DNA of 64,000 bases from an uncultured Eubacteriales bacterium (GTDB lineage: Bacteria; Bacillota; Clostridia; Lachnospirales; Lachnospiraceae). Below the pieces are notes generated by a model. That model did no database searches. It was not told the DNA's origin and saw only the letters and a program-made list of their open reading frames with translations. This document shows positions 7,633 to 16,496 of this stretch, piece by piece (position 1 is the stretch's first letter; each line of letters begins with the position of its first letter). The stretch spans positions 1-64,000 of the forward strand of contig CATOIK010000005.1 of assembly GCA_951800645.1 (NCBI GenBank), read 5' to 3'. Made by a program: the position numbers and the translations under genes.

Positions 7633-8328
7633 CTACTCCTTCATCCGGTAGCCTACGCCGATTTCTGTAAAAATATAAAACGGTTCTGCCGGATTCTTCT
7701 CCAGCTTCCTGCGGATGTTCGCCATGTTCACCCGCAGGATCTGGTTGTCTGTGTCTGCAAACGGCCCCCATATCTCTTTCAGAATAAAATCATAGGTAAG
7801 CACCTTGCCTGCGTTTTTTGCCAGCAGGGAAACCAGCTTATACTCAATCTGAGTCAGGTGGATCTCTTTGCCTTCCAGCGTTACCAGCCGCTTGTCAAAG
7901 TCAATCTCCAGACCGGCTTTGGAATACTTTTGCTCCTGCGTCATCAGATTGCTGAGCTGAACGCTGTGGCGCATGGCAGTACGAATCCGGGCCAGCAGTT
8001 CCTCCGAGCCAAAGGGTTTGGTTATGTAGTCGTCTGCTCCCTGGTCTAAGGCTTCTACCTTTTCCCGCTCCTGGGTTCTGGCAGAAATTATGATGACCGG
8101 CACATGGGAAAAACTTCGGATTCGTTTTAACACATCCATTCCATCCACATCCGGTAAGCCCAAATCCAGAAGGATCAAATCCGGGTGATGAGAGGTGCAC
8201 AGAGACAGCCCTTCCATGCCGTTTTTCGCCCGCAGCGCTTTATACTGATTGGAAATCACTATAGTCTCAATATAATTTCCGATATTCTTTTCATCTTCAA
8301 TGATCAATATGGTCTGTCTACTCGCCAT
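7633..8328 (-). CDS. kdpE: OmpR-family response regulator, KdpE-like
   Basis: The receiver domain (1-120) has the acidic pair EDE, the phosphoacceptor in LILLDLGLPD, Thr/Ser and Lys in ITKPFG. A winged-helix DNA-binding domain follows (about 135-231), ending GVGYRM. The closest family by sequence is KdpE, which activates the K+-pumping kdpFABC operon at low K+ or high turgor. The partner kinase lies upstream with an 11-bp overlap. No kdpFABC genes are in the window, so the target may lie elsewhere. Confidence 0.85.
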   Translation of the reverse strand: MASRQTILIIEDEKNIGNYIETIVISNQYKALRAKNGMEGLSLCTSHHPDLILLDLGLPDVDGMDVLKRIRSFSHVPVIIISARTQEREKVEALDQGADDYITKPFGSEELLARIRTAMRHSVQLSNLMTQEQKYSKAGLEIDFDKRLVTLEGKEIHLTQIEYKLVSLLAKNAGKVLTYDFILKEIWGPFADTDNQILRVNMANIRRKLEKNPAEPFYIFTEIGVGYRMKE

Positions 8329-9409
8329 CCTGTTTTACCTCCCCAAGTGGTAATGTAAAAATAAACTCTGCCCCCTGCTTCTGGTTCCTTGCCTGAATTG
8401 TTCCGCGGTGGGCTGCGATGATAGTCTTGCAGATGGTAAGACCGATGCCCATGCCTTTGTGAGAATCGCCGCTGGCATTGTCATCCATACCGGCTCCGTC
8501 AAAAATAGTGTTCAGCCGTTCCGGAGCGATACCCTTGCCATGGTCTCTTACATGAAACGCAACCACATTTCCTTCCTGCTCCACAAAAAAATCAATTCCA
8601 TCCTGCGTTCCGGAATGATACACTGCATTTTCCAGCAGATTGATGATAACCTGCTCAATCAGCACTGCATCCATGGGAACCATAAGAAATTCCTCCGGCA
8701 CCCGGATATTCACCTTTGCCTGGGGAAGCCGTTTCTTAAACCGGATTACCGCCTCAGAAACCACCTCTTCCAGCGGCTCCGGACTGGTGTTTACCCTGGC
8801 GTCTCCCACCCGGATTCGGGTGACAGTCAGCAGATTTTCCACCATATTCAGCAGCCAGTTGGAGTCTTCCCGGATGCCGGACACAATCTCTATTTTCTTT
8901 TCCTCAGGCATAGACTCTGGCGCTTCCAGATAGGCATTCGTCAGTCCGATAATGCTGGTAAGAGGAGTCCGCAGGTCATGGGATACTGCCCGCAGAAGAT
9001 TGGCCCGCATAGTCTCCTTCTCTGCATCCATAAGAAGCTTTTCCCGCTCATTCAACATCTGGCTCTGCTTCTTGAATTTCGTAGTCAGGGCGCTGGTAAT
9101 GGCAGACACCACCAGCATTCCCACAAAAATCACCGGATAGCCGTCCAGCGTAAAGTTAATGTTCATATAGGGGTAAGTGTACACATAGTTTACAACAAAT
9201 ACACCGTAAACCGTAGCCGCAATACCCGGGATATAACCAATGGTGTAGCGGGCCACCAGCATAACACCCAGTACATAAATCATAGCCACGCTGGTAGAGT
9301 TTTTGCTGAAATGAAAATACAGCAAAGAGGCTAATGTGGCAATTCCCAAAATCCCTACAGTCACCACCAAATTTTTCCAGAACTTCCTCTTATCAATCTG
9401 CTTCATCAA
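8318..9409 (-). CDS. kdpD: KdpD-like sensor histidine kinase lacking the N-terminal sensor
   Basis: About 20-115 is a four-helix DUF4118 membrane module as in the central part of KdpD. A coiled linker, HisKA with the phospho-accepting His in SHDLRTPLTSIIG, and an ATPase domain with N, G1 (DHGKGIAPER) and G2 (GMGIGLTICK) boxes follow. E. coli KdpD is about 900 residues and has cytosolic KdpD and USP domains first; these are absent from this 363-residue protein. Truncated forms are common in Clostridia and often lack a linked kdp pump, so K+ sensing is uncertain. Confidence 0.85.
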   Translation of the reverse strand: MMKQIDKRKFWKNLVVTVGILGIATLASLLYFHFSKNSTSVAMIYVLGVMLVARYTIGYIPGIAATVYGVFVVNYVYTYPYMNINFTLDGYPVIFVGMLVVSAITSALTTKFKKQSQMLNEREKLLMDAEKETMRANLLRAVSHDLRTPLTSIIGLTNAYLEAPESMPEEKKIEIVSGIREDSNWLLNMVENLLTVTRIRVGDARVNTSPEPLEEVVSEAVIRFKKRLPQAKVNIRVPEEFLMVPMDAVLIEQVIINLLENAVYHSGTQDGIDFFVEQEGNVVAFHVRDHGKGIAPERLNTIFDGAGMDDNASGDSHKGMGIGLTICKTIIAAHRGTIQARNQKQGAEFIFTLPLGEVKQDGE

Positions 9410-9496
9410 AATTTCACCTGTCTTCCGCCTTCTCCAACAATCACCGAAATATTAACATGGTCTTTATCTTACTATACTTTTAACGGCATGTATATA

Positions 9497-9530
9497 GGCC
9501 GTGAAAAAACTTGACGATTTTTTCACGGCC
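9497..9530 (-). terminator. Terminator after the glycolytic operon
   Basis: GGCCGTGAAAAAA and TTTTTTCACGGCC form a 13-bp perfect stem with an eight-base loop, 49 bp past the tpiA stop. The rest of 9410-9578 holds no gene. Confidence 0.75.
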
Positions 9531-9578
9531 TTGTACACATTCATGTTATAAAATTATTTTGCAACAGTTAGTCTTCGA

Positions 9579-10331
9579 TCAACCTTCGTAATTGACAATT
9601 TTTCCAAAGTCCGGCTTTAAGGACGCGCCGCCTACCAGGCCGCCGTCGATGTCCGGCTGAGCAAACAGCTCCGGTGCGCTGGATGCAGATACGGAACCGC
9701 CGTACTGAATGCGGATTGCCTCTGCTGTTGCTGCATCGTAAATCTCAGCAATGCATACACGGATAGCTGCGCATACTTCCTGAGCCTGCTCGGTGGTAGC
9801 CACCTTGCCGGTTCCGATTGCCCAGATAGGCTCGTAAGCGATGACAGCCGTCTTAGCCTGGTCAGCCGTTACATTCAGGAATGCAATCTTGATCTGCTGA
9901 CGAATCCAGTCGATGGTGATGCCCTGCTCTCTCTGGGTCAGAGACTCACCACAGCAGATAATCGGGGTAAGACCGTGCTCAAATGCCTTAAGCACTTTCT
10001 TGTTTACGGTCTCGTCTGTCTCTGCAAAGTATTCTCTCCGCTCAGAGTGACCGATAATTACATATTTTACGCCGGCATCTACCAGCATATTGGAAGAAAT
10101 CTCGCCAGTGAACGCGCCCTTCTCCTCAAAATACATGTTCTCAGCGCCGATGTTGATGTTGGTGCCTTCTGCTGCCTTCATAGCCGGAATAATATCGATG
10201 GCCGGAACACAGAACACTACATCCACATTATTGTTTACTACTAACGGTTTTAACTCCTCCACCAAAGCTACTGCCTCGGTAGGAGTCATATTCATTTTCC
10301 AGTTGCCTGCAATAATTTTCTTTCTTGCCAT
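9579..10331 (-). CDS. tpiA: Triosephosphate isomerase
   Basis: It interconverts dihydroxyacetone phosphate and glyceraldehyde-3-phosphate in cytosolic glycolysis. At 250 residues it has the normal length, with the N-terminal GNWKMN (catalytic Lys), GHSERR (catalytic His), [11 protein letters not shown] (catalytic Glu and the mobile loop) and the phosphate-binding GGSV. It is the last gene of gap-pgk-tpiA, all on the minus strand. The 138-bp spacer to pgk contains an imperfect direct repeat. Confidence 0.97.
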   Translation of the reverse strand: MARKKIIAGNWKMNMTPTEAVALVEELKPLVVNNNVDVVFCVPAIDIIPAMKAAEGTNINIGAENMYFEEKGAFTGEISSNMLVDAGVKYVIIGHSERREYFAETDETVNKKVLKAFEHGLTPIICCGESLTQREQGITIDWIRQQIKIAFLNVTADQAKTAVIAYEPIWAIGTGKVATTEQAQEVCAAIRVCIAEIYDAATAEAIRIQYGGSVSASSAPELFAQPDIDGGLVGGASLKPDFGKIVNYEG

Positions 10332-10381
10332 AACAGGTTCCCCCCTTCTATGTATGTAACTTCCCCTTACTAGGTTCGAGA

Positions 10382-10469
10382 CTGCGCCTATGGCTTGCTC
10401 TCGCCAAGTGCGGGGAAGTAAGTTCGCACTAAATTCCTGCTGCGCCTGCGGCTTGCACTCATTAAGTGC
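10382..10469. repeat. Imperfect 30-bp direct repeat between pgk and tpiA
   Basis: The two copies, 10382-10411 and 10440-10469, begin CTGCGCCT and end AAGTGC, and agree at 24 of 30 positions. The second abuts the pgk stop. Inverted ACTTCCCC / GGGGAAGT segments enclose the first copy. It looks like a local duplication or an RNA-processing structure. Confidence 0.45.
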
Positions 10470-11693
10470 TTACTTATCGTCTGCTGCAGCTACGCCTGGA
10501 AGCTCTTTACCCTCTAAGAATTCCAGGGAAGCGCCGCCGCCGGTGGAAATGTGGCTCATCTTGTCTGCAAAGCCTAACTGGTTTACAGCCGCTGCAGAGT
10601 CGCCGCCGCCAATAATGGTGGTAGCCTCAGTATCAGCCAGAGCCTTTGCTACAGCGATGGTGCCTGCTGCCAGAGTCGGGTTCTCAAATACACCCATCGG
10701 TCCGTTCCATACCACAGTCTTTGCAGTCTTTACAGCCTCAGCATACAGCTTTGCAGTCTCAGCGCCAATATCCAAGCCCATCATGTCAGCCGGAATCTGG
10801 TCTGCAGCTACATTCTTTGCATCGATAGGAGCATCGATCGGATCCGGGAAAGCGCCGGCTACAGCAGCGTCTACCGGAAGCAGCAGCTTCTTGCCCAGCT
10901 TCTCAGCCTTTTCCATCATCTCTTTGCAGTAGTCTAACTTGGTATCGTCAACCAGGGATTTACCAACTTCCATGCCCTGTGCCTTTAAGAAGGTGAATGC
11001 CATGCCTCCGCCGATAATCAGGGTGTCGCACTTCTCCAGCAGGTTGGAAATTACATTTAACTTATCAGCAACCTTAGCGCCGCCCAGGATTGCAACGAAC
11101 GGACGAACCGGATTCTCTACTGCGTTTCCTAAGAAATCAATCTCTTTCTGCATCAGATAGCCAACAGCATTGGTACCGCCCTTAGCAGAGATAAATTTGG
11201 TAACGCCCTCAACGGAAGCGTGTGCTCTGTGAGAGGAACCAAATGCATCGCATACATAGTCGTCAGCCAGGTCGGCCAGCTCTTTGGAAAATTCCTCGCC
11301 GTTCTTGGTCTCTTCTTTTCCGCGGAAACGAGTGTTCTGCAGAAGAACCACATCTCCCTCATTCATAGCTGCAACTGCTGCCTGAGCAGCCTCGCCGGTT
11401 ACATTGTAATCTGCTACGAATACAATCTGCTTGCCCAGCTTTTCAGACAGTCTCTCAGCTACCGGCGCCAGGGACTCACCCTCATTCGGGCCGTTTTTTA
11501 CTTTTCCTAAGTGAGAACACAGAATCACCTTAGCGCCCTCGCCGGTCAGCTTCTGGATGGTAGGCAGAGCAGCTACGATACGGGTCTCGTCTGTGATTTT
11601 GCCTTCTTTTAACGGTACATTGAAGTCGCAGCGAACCAGGACTCTTCTGCCCTTTAAATCTTTCAGATCGTCAACACTTTTCTTGTTTAACAT
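10470..11693 (-). CDS. pgk: Phosphoglycerate kinase
   Basis: It transfers phosphate from 1,3-bisphosphoglycerate to ADP. The N-terminal domain has [10 protein letters not shown] and the substrate loop with LCSHLGK, and the C-terminal nucleotide domain has the GGGDSAAAV signature. At 407 residues it is slightly longer than usual (about 395), the extra residues being at the C-terminus. It follows gap, with two copies of the ~130-bp intergenic repeat in the spacer. Confidence 0.97.
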   Translation of the reverse strand: MLNKKSVDDLKDLKGRRVLVRCDFNVPLKEGKITDETRIVAALPTIQKLTGEGAKVILCSHLGKVKNGPNEGESLAPVAERLSEKLGKQIVFVADYNVTGEAAQAAVAAMNEGDVVLLQNTRFRGKEETKNGEEFSKELADLADDYVCDAFGSSHRAHASVEGVTKFISAKGGTNAVGYLMQKEIDFLGNAVENPVRPFVAILGGAKVADKLNVISNLLEKCDTLIIGGGMAFTFLKAQGMEVGKSLVDDTKLDYCKEMMEKAEKLGKKLLLPVDAAVAGAFPDPIDAPIDAKNVAADQIPADMMGLDIGAETAKLYAEAVKTAKTVVWNGPMGVFENPTLAAGTIAVAKALADTEATTIIGGGDSAAAVNQLGFADKMSHISTGGGASLEFLEGKELPGVAAADDK

Positions 11694-11741
11694 AATTTAT
11701 CCCTCTCTTTAAATCAAATAATTTTGAAACATGCAAAATGG

Positions 11742-11870
11742 AACAAAGAGTCCGGTTCACCGGACTCTCGCGCCGGAGCGCGTCTGCGTCAGCAGACATT
11801 TTCCTTAAGTGCGAAGTGCGCATCCCGCGGAGCGTTTTTGTTTCATAGGGTGAACTTTCCTATGAAATGA
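11742..11870. repeat. Structured intergenic repeat, copy A
   Basis: This ~130-bp module lies between gap and pgk. Read on the plus strand it has a 9-bp hairpin (GAGTCCGGT/ACCGGACTC), a conserved GTCTGC-GTCA-GCAGAC hairpin, a GC-rich segment (GCGAAGTGCGCATC), and a third hairpin (TTTCATAGG/CCTATGAAA). It is nearly identical to copy C between rpsO and pnp, 7 kb away, and related to adjacent copy B. No open frame or transposase is present. Confidence 0.8.
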
Positions 11871-12000
11871 AAAAGAGTTCGCCGAGGCGAACTCTCGCAC
11901 CGGAACGCGTCTGCGTCAGCAGACATTTTCCTCAGGCGCGAAGTGTGCATCCGCCAGAGATTTTTTATTTTATAGGGGCACAATTTCCTATAAAACTAAA
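11871..12000. repeat. Structured intergenic repeat, copy B
   Basis: It has the same three-hairpin order as copy A and is directly adjacent to it, but both outer hairpins carry changed and compensated arms: GAGTTCGCC/GGCGAACTC and TTTTATAGG/CCTATAAAA. The central GTCTGCGTCAGCAGAC is unchanged. On the transcribed minus strand the first hairpin is followed by TTTTTC, so it can also end transcription. Confidence 0.8.
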
Positions 12001-12002
12001 AA

Positions 12003-12031
12003 GAGTCCGGCCCATATAAGACCGGACCCTT
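12003..12031 (-). terminator. Terminator-like hairpin after gap
   Basis: On the minus strand GGGTCCGG and CCGGACTC flank a short loop and are followed by TTTTTAG, 36 bp past the gap stop. It shares its arm sequence with the first hairpin of the intergenic repeat and may limit read-through from gap into pgk. Confidence 0.6.
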
Positions 12032-12066
12032 GGTTGAGTCTACTTAATTATATACCTGCCAACAAC

Positions 12067-13098
12067 TTATGCTAACTCAGCGAAATACTTAATGGTGCGA
12101 ACCATCTGGCTGGTGTAGGAGTTCTCGTTGTCGTACCAGGAAACAACCTGAACCTCGTACAGATCGTCAGCAATCTGAGCTACCATGGTCTGGGTAGCAT
12201 CGAACAGGGAACCGTACTTCATACCGATAACATCAGAAGAAACGATCGGATCCTCGTTGTAGCCGTAGGAAGCAGAAGCTGCTGCCTTCATAGCTGCATT
12301 GATGCCCTCTTTAGTAATGTCTTTACCCTTAACAACTGCGGTTAAGATGGTGGTGGAACCGGTGGTAACCGGAACACGCTGTGCAGAACCGATCAGCTTG
12401 CCGTTCAGCTCCGGAATAACCAGGCCGATAGCCTTAGCTGCGCCGGTAGAGTTGGGAACGATGTTAGCTGCGCCAGCTCTTGCTCTTCTTAAGTCACCCT
12501 TTCTGTGGGGGCCGTCCAGGATCATCTGATCTCCGGTGTAAGCGTGAATGGTGCTCATGATACCAGACTGGATCGGAGCGTAGTCATTCAGAGCCTTAGC
12601 CATGGGTGCTAAGCAGTTGGTGGTGCAGGAAGCTGCGGAAATGATGGTGTCCTCTTTTGTCAGGGTGTTCTCGTTTACGGAGAATACGATGGTGGGCAGG
12701 TCATTGCCAGCCGGAGCAGAGATAACAACCTTCTTAGCGCCTGCATCGATGTGAGCCTGTGCTTTGTCCTTGGAGCAGTAGAAACCGGTACACTCTAAAA
12801 CTACATCTACGCCCAGCTCTCCCCACGGAAGATCAGCAGCCTTCGGCTCTTTATAAATGGTAATCTTCTTACCGTCAACAGTGATGGAGTCCTCTCCAGC
12901 CTCTACGGTGTGTAAGCCCTCACCGATGTGGCCTGCATATCCGCCCTGAGCGGTGTCATATTTTAACAGATGAGCAAGCATCTTCGGATCGGTCAGATCG
13001 TTGATTGCAACTACCTCATATCCCTCTGCACCGAACATCTGTCTGAAAGCCAGACGGCCAATACGGCCAAAACCATTGATTGCTACTTTTACTGCCAT
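12067..13098 (-). CDS. gap: Glyceraldehyde-3-phosphate dehydrogenase
   Basis: It oxidises glyceraldehyde-3-phosphate with NAD+. The Rossmann fold begins [14 protein letters not shown] and the catalytic cysteine is in [13 protein letters not shown]. The length of 343 residues is normal for GapA. First gene of gap-pgk-tpiA, with its own strong promoter 62 bp upstream and AGGAGG before the ATG. Confidence 0.97.
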   Translation of the reverse strand: MAVKVAINGFGRIGRLAFRQMFGAEGYEVVAINDLTDPKMLAHLLKYDTAQGGYAGHIGEGLHTVEAGEDSITVDGKKITIYKEPKAADLPWGELGVDVVLECTGFYCSKDKAQAHIDAGAKKVVISAPAGNDLPTIVFSVNENTLTKEDTIISAASCTTNCLAPMAKALNDYAPIQSGIMSTIHAYTGDQMILDGPHRKGDLRRARAGAANIVPNSTGAAKAIGLVIPELNGKLIGSAQRVPVTTGSTTILTAVVKGKDITKEGINAAMKAAASASYGYNEDPIVSSDVIGMKYGSLFDATQTMVAQIADDLYEVQVVSWYDNENSYTSQMVRTIKYFAELA

Positions 13099-13159
13099 AA
13101 CAAATTCCTCCTAATCTGTTGAAAAATTATTGATTGTTAAAATATCATCAACTATGCTC

Positions 13160-13188
13160 ATTGTACCTAATTAAGACCAAAATAGCAA
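13160..13188 (-). promoter_or_regulatory. Sigma-A promoter of gap
   Basis: On the minus strand TTGCTA (13183-13188), a 17-bp spacer and TACAAT (13160-13165) make a near-consensus housekeeping promoter 62 bp before the gap start. It lies within the spacer from the upstream, co-directional nptA-like gene. Confidence 0.75.
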
Positions 13189-13197
13189 GTCCTTTTT

Positions 13198-14874
13198 TTA
13201 TAATTCGTTCTTCACATACCCGGCCAGGTTATATGCATGGTCCGATACCCGCTCCAAGTTGCTGATAATATCCAGGAATACTACGCCGGCGTTTGCTTTG
13301 CACTGACCAGAGGAAAGCCTTTCGATGTGCTTCTCCCGAAGTTCCTCCTCCTGGTTGTCTACATCATCCTCATACTGGCTCACCTTGCGGATGGATTCCA
13401 TGCTGCGGTTTGCCCTGGCGTCTACTGCGTATTCCAGAGCCTTCAGAACGCTGTTTCCAATAGCCCGCAAATCTGCCTGGCCGGTTCCGGAAAAGTCCAG
13501 CCCCCGCTTCACCATATATTCTGCCTGTTCCGCCAGATTTTCTGCGTGGTCTCCAATCCGCTCTAAGTCGTTGATGCTGTAAAACAGATGGTTTACCACC
13601 TTTTTCTGCTGCTCTGTCAGGGAAAGATTGTCCACTTTTATCAGATATTCGGTCAAAGTCTTTTCCATATTATTGATAGTCTGCTCGGTTTTGTATATGT
13701 TCTCTACCTGGTCGATGTTTCCGTCCAACAGGCTGCTGAGAGCCAGCCGCACATTTTCCAGGGTAATCTGGCCCATGTGCACCACTTCCAGAGCTGCGGT
13801 CTCCACTGCAAAGGCAGGAGACTCAAAAATACGCTCGTCCAAGTGCTTCATCGTAGCCGCCATTTCCTGGTCGTCTTCCGGCGCACTCTCGTCCTCCGGC
13901 TTCTCCCGAACTACCCAGCCGGAGATTTTCACCAGCACATTGGCAAAGGGGAAAAGAAGCGTTGTCATTGTCAGGTTAAAGATCGTATGGAAAATGGAAA
14001 TCTGTACTGCATTAATATTGGACGCCGCAAAATCCGGCCGCAGGGCAAACAGGAAAAAACCCAGGGTGCCCACTAAAACAGCGCCGATGATATTGAAGGT
14101 CAGGTGCATTACCGCCGCCCGCTTTGCTGTCCGGGAACCGCCCATACTGGAAAGTATGGCAGTGACGCAGGAACCGATATTCTGGCCCAGAGTGATGTAA
14201 ATAGCCGCATTGGTGGTCACAATTCCATTCATAGCCAGGGTCTGCAGAATACCTACAGACGCCGATGAGCTCTGCAAAAGGGCGGTTACCAGGGCACCGA
14301 TCAGCATACCCAAAAACGGATTTCCGCCTAACAGGGCAAAGGCCTGGGCAAAGATGGGGGCGTCTGTGTAGGGGCTTATGGAACCGGACATAAAATCCAG
14401 GCCGATAAACAAAAGGCCAAGGCCCACAAAAATCTCACCCACCGTCTTCTTTTTCTGGGATTTGGAAAACATCATCAAAAGTGCGCCGACGCCGATGATA
14501 GCCGGAGCGTAAAAGCCGGGCTTCATTACCTCAAAGGCGTCTCCCAGCTGGCTCATGGATACAATCCATGCCGTAATCGTAGTGCCAATGTTAGCGCCCA
14601 TAATAACGCCCACTGCCTGAGACAGATTCAAAACACCTGCGCTTACAAAGCCTACCACCATAACTGTGGTGGCGCCGCTGGACTGAATAATTGCCGTAAT
14701 CAGCGCACCCAAAGCTACAGCCAGCAGCCGGTTGTTTGTCAGCATCCCCAGGAAGCTGCGCATCTTGCCGCCTGCAGTTTTCTGCATACCGTCTGCCATA
14801 ATGTTCATACCGTATAAAAACATGCCCAGGCCCCCAAGGAACCCAAATATGTTGGATACATCGCTTATAGCCAT
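13198..14874 (-). CDS. Na/Pi cotransporter family protein with PhoU-like tail
   Basis: The N-terminal ~310 residues hold two NaPi-II repeats, each with the family's QSS motif (ITAIIQSSGATTVMVV and LVTALLQSSSASVGIL). A cytosolic C-terminal region (about 345-555) has the helical PhoU repeats (NDLERIGDHAENLAEQ and SNLERVSDHAYNLA). Members move phosphate with Na+; some work as exporters or in phosphate homeostasis. The 558 residues fit the family. It is monocistronic upstream of gap. Confidence 0.9.
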   Translation of the reverse strand: MAISDVSNIFGFLGGLGMFLYGMNIMADGMQKTAGGKMRSFLGMLTNNRLLAVALGALITAIIQSSGATTVMVVGFVSAGVLNLSQAVGVIMGANIGTTITAWIVSMSQLGDAFEVMKPGFYAPAIIGVGALLMMFSKSQKKKTVGEIFVGLGLLFIGLDFMSGSISPYTDAPIFAQAFALLGGNPFLGMLIGALVTALLQSSSASVGILQTLAMNGIVTTNAAIYITLGQNIGSCVTAILSSMGGSRTAKRAAVMHLTFNIIGAVLVGTLGFFLFALRPDFAASNINAVQISIFHTIFNLTMTTLLFPFANVLVKISGWVVREKPEDESAPEDDQEMAATMKHLDERIFESPAFAVETAALEVVHMGQITLENVRLALSSLLDGNIDQVENIYKTEQTINNMEKTLTEYLIKVDNLSLTEQQKKVVNHLFYSINDLERIGDHAENLAEQAEYMVKRGLDFSGTGQADLRAIGNSVLKALEYAVDARANRSMESIRKVSQYEDDVDNQEEELREKHIERLSSGQCKANAGVVFLDIISNLERVSDHAYNLAGYVKNEL

Positions 14875-15036
14875 ACTCTCCTCCTCATCCTGTGTAAAAT
14901 GTTCTTTTTATATCCTTTTTACCATTTCCGTACAAAATTATCATACCATAGCCGCTGCTGCTATTTCAACCGAATTTGAAGGAATCATTAAATGTTTATT
15001 AAATTTATGGAAATCAGATGTTTTGTGAGCAAAAAG

Positions 15037-15083
15037 AAAGGAAACAGAAAAACCTGCCCTTAGCCTGCTTTTCTGCTTCCTTT
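15037..15083 (-). terminator. Terminator after the M14 peptidase gene
   Basis: A long imperfect stem (AAAGGAAGCAGAAAAGCAGG against its partner on the minus strand) is followed by TTTCTTTTTG, 21 bp beyond the peptidase stop. The rest of 14875-15103 holds no gene; it is the AT-rich leader of the Na/Pi transporter. Confidence 0.7.
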
Positions 15084-15103
15084 AAAATGATACCCTATCC
15101 TGT

Positions 15104-16492
15104 TTAATGTTCCATCGCCCACTTCATCAGGGCAGCCCACACATCCTTATTCCGGTTCCATACATCTGTAAACTCAGTTACCGGCATGGGACAGCTAACG
15201 CTGCCCACTTCCAGGGTCAGACTGGGCACCGGGCCTTCCTTGATCTGGAGCCAATCCTTGAAACCGCCGTGACCGCTGCTTCCGGCCAGACGATAACCGG
15301 TTCTGGCAGAAATAGCGTTTGCCAGGTCCAGAGACTGGTCATAAACTGTATTTCCGGTGTAATCCCAGTAGATGATATTTCCCATGCTGTGGTAGCTGAT
15401 GGCAGCTGACCAGCTTCGGGAATCCATCAGGTTGTAAAGAGCCTGGCTTTCCGGCTCTGAAACCGGGCCCTGCCCTTTATAGGTGGCATAAGACGGAAAA
15501 GAAGCGGATGTTACCTGTTCCCAGTTTGCCGGAAAATTCTGATTCAAGTCTACGCCCCGGCCGTTGGCCTTCCAATACTGCAGGTACCGTTCAAAGGCCA
15601 TGCTGGTGCGCCCTGAGCTGACATCATTGTTATAGCATTGCCGGACAGATTCCTGCAGGGCGCCGGAGCGGATTCCGTTAATGCCCTTCTGGCTGATAGA
15701 GATGCCGTCCGGGTTTACCATAGGCACAAAATGAACTGCCACCTGATTGAACATATCTGACAGGCTTCTTCCCTCAAAGCTGCCGCTGTTGTAGAAATAG
15801 AGGCCGTACTCCATCTGTTTCATTACCAGGAGAGGCGTCATATATTCTCTGGCATGGATTCCGGCATGTATCAGCACATGCTTTTCTGCGCTGGGATTTC
15901 CCACAATAATTTCATACAGGCTTCTTCCGTCATGGGTAGTTCCAATGGTATTCACCTGCATCTTACCGCTGTAGCGGGAAGACAGCTCCTGTATATCCTG
16001 GCTCATCTGGTCGTAAGTGTATGTTCCTGTCACTGTTACGATTGGATTCTGCACTGTGCCGGCAAATCCGTCCACACCTCTGGATACCTGGCTGATTCCG
16101 GATACTCCCGGGCCGCCTGAGCCCATACTGCTGCCGGCCAGTCCCGCCCCTACGACACCAGAACTGGTCTGGCTGGCCATAGGGCCTGCATTCTGAGAGC
16201 CTCCAACGGTCACGGTACCGCCGCTGCTGGCATTTCCCCCGGCGGTTACTGCGGCGCTAGGGCTACTTGCTTCTCCAGCGGTCACGGTACTGCCCTGGTT
16301 GCTGCCTTCTCCGGCAGTCACGGCGCCGCCCTGGCTGTCAGTTCCTCCTGCTGTAACCACGCCGCTTATAGCCGTGATCTCCTCAGGCGAATTCTGACCC
16401 GGAGCTACTCCTACAGAATCTGCATAACTCATAAAAGAGCTACTGACCGCCATAACGGCGGTCAGCACTCCGGCAAATACCTTTTTATTCAT
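15104..16492 (-). CDS. Secreted M14 family zinc carboxypeptidase
   Basis: An N-terminal signal peptide (about 1-25) is followed by a low-complexity region of five ~12-residue repeats around VTAG (about 45-105). The M14 domain (about 150-460) shows zinc ligands in HAGIHAREY (HxxE), an Arg/Asn region VDLNQNFPANW, a third His in SYHSMGN, and the catalytic Glu in LTLEVGS. Close relatives cleave gamma-D-glutamyl-diamino acid bonds in peptidoglycan or C-terminal residues of peptides. The start at 16492 follows AAGGA and avoids overlap with pnp, which ends 4 bp upstream, so it is probably co-transcribed with pnp. Confidence 0.85.
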   Translation of the reverse strand: MNKKVFAGVLTAVMAVSSSFMSYADSVGVAPGQNSPEEITAISGVVTAGGTDSQGGAVTAGEGSNQGSTVTAGEASSPSAAVTAGGNASSGGTVTVGGSQNAGPMASQTSSGVVGAGLAGSSMGSGGPGVSGISQVSRGVDGFAGTVQNPIVTVTGTYTYDQMSQDIQELSSRYSGKMQVNTIGTTHDGRSLYEIIVGNPSAEKHVLIHAGIHAREYMTPLLVMKQMEYGLYFYNSGSFEGRSLSDMFNQVAVHFVPMVNPDGISISQKGINGIRSGALQESVRQCYNNDVSSGRTSMAFERYLQYWKANGRGVDLNQNFPANWEQVTSASFPSYATYKGQGPVSEPESQALYNLMDSRSWSAAISYHSMGNIIYWDYTGNTVYDQSLDLANAISARTGYRLAGSSGHGGFKDWLQIKEGPVPSLTLEVGSVSCPMPVTEFTDVWNRNKDVWAALMKWAMEH

Positions 16493-16496
16493 AGAA

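Noticed and set aside
11742-12000. Insertion sequence or MITE
   Set aside because: There are no terminal inverted repeats spanning the whole unit, no evident target duplication and no transposase; compensating changes in hairpins suggest a structural role.
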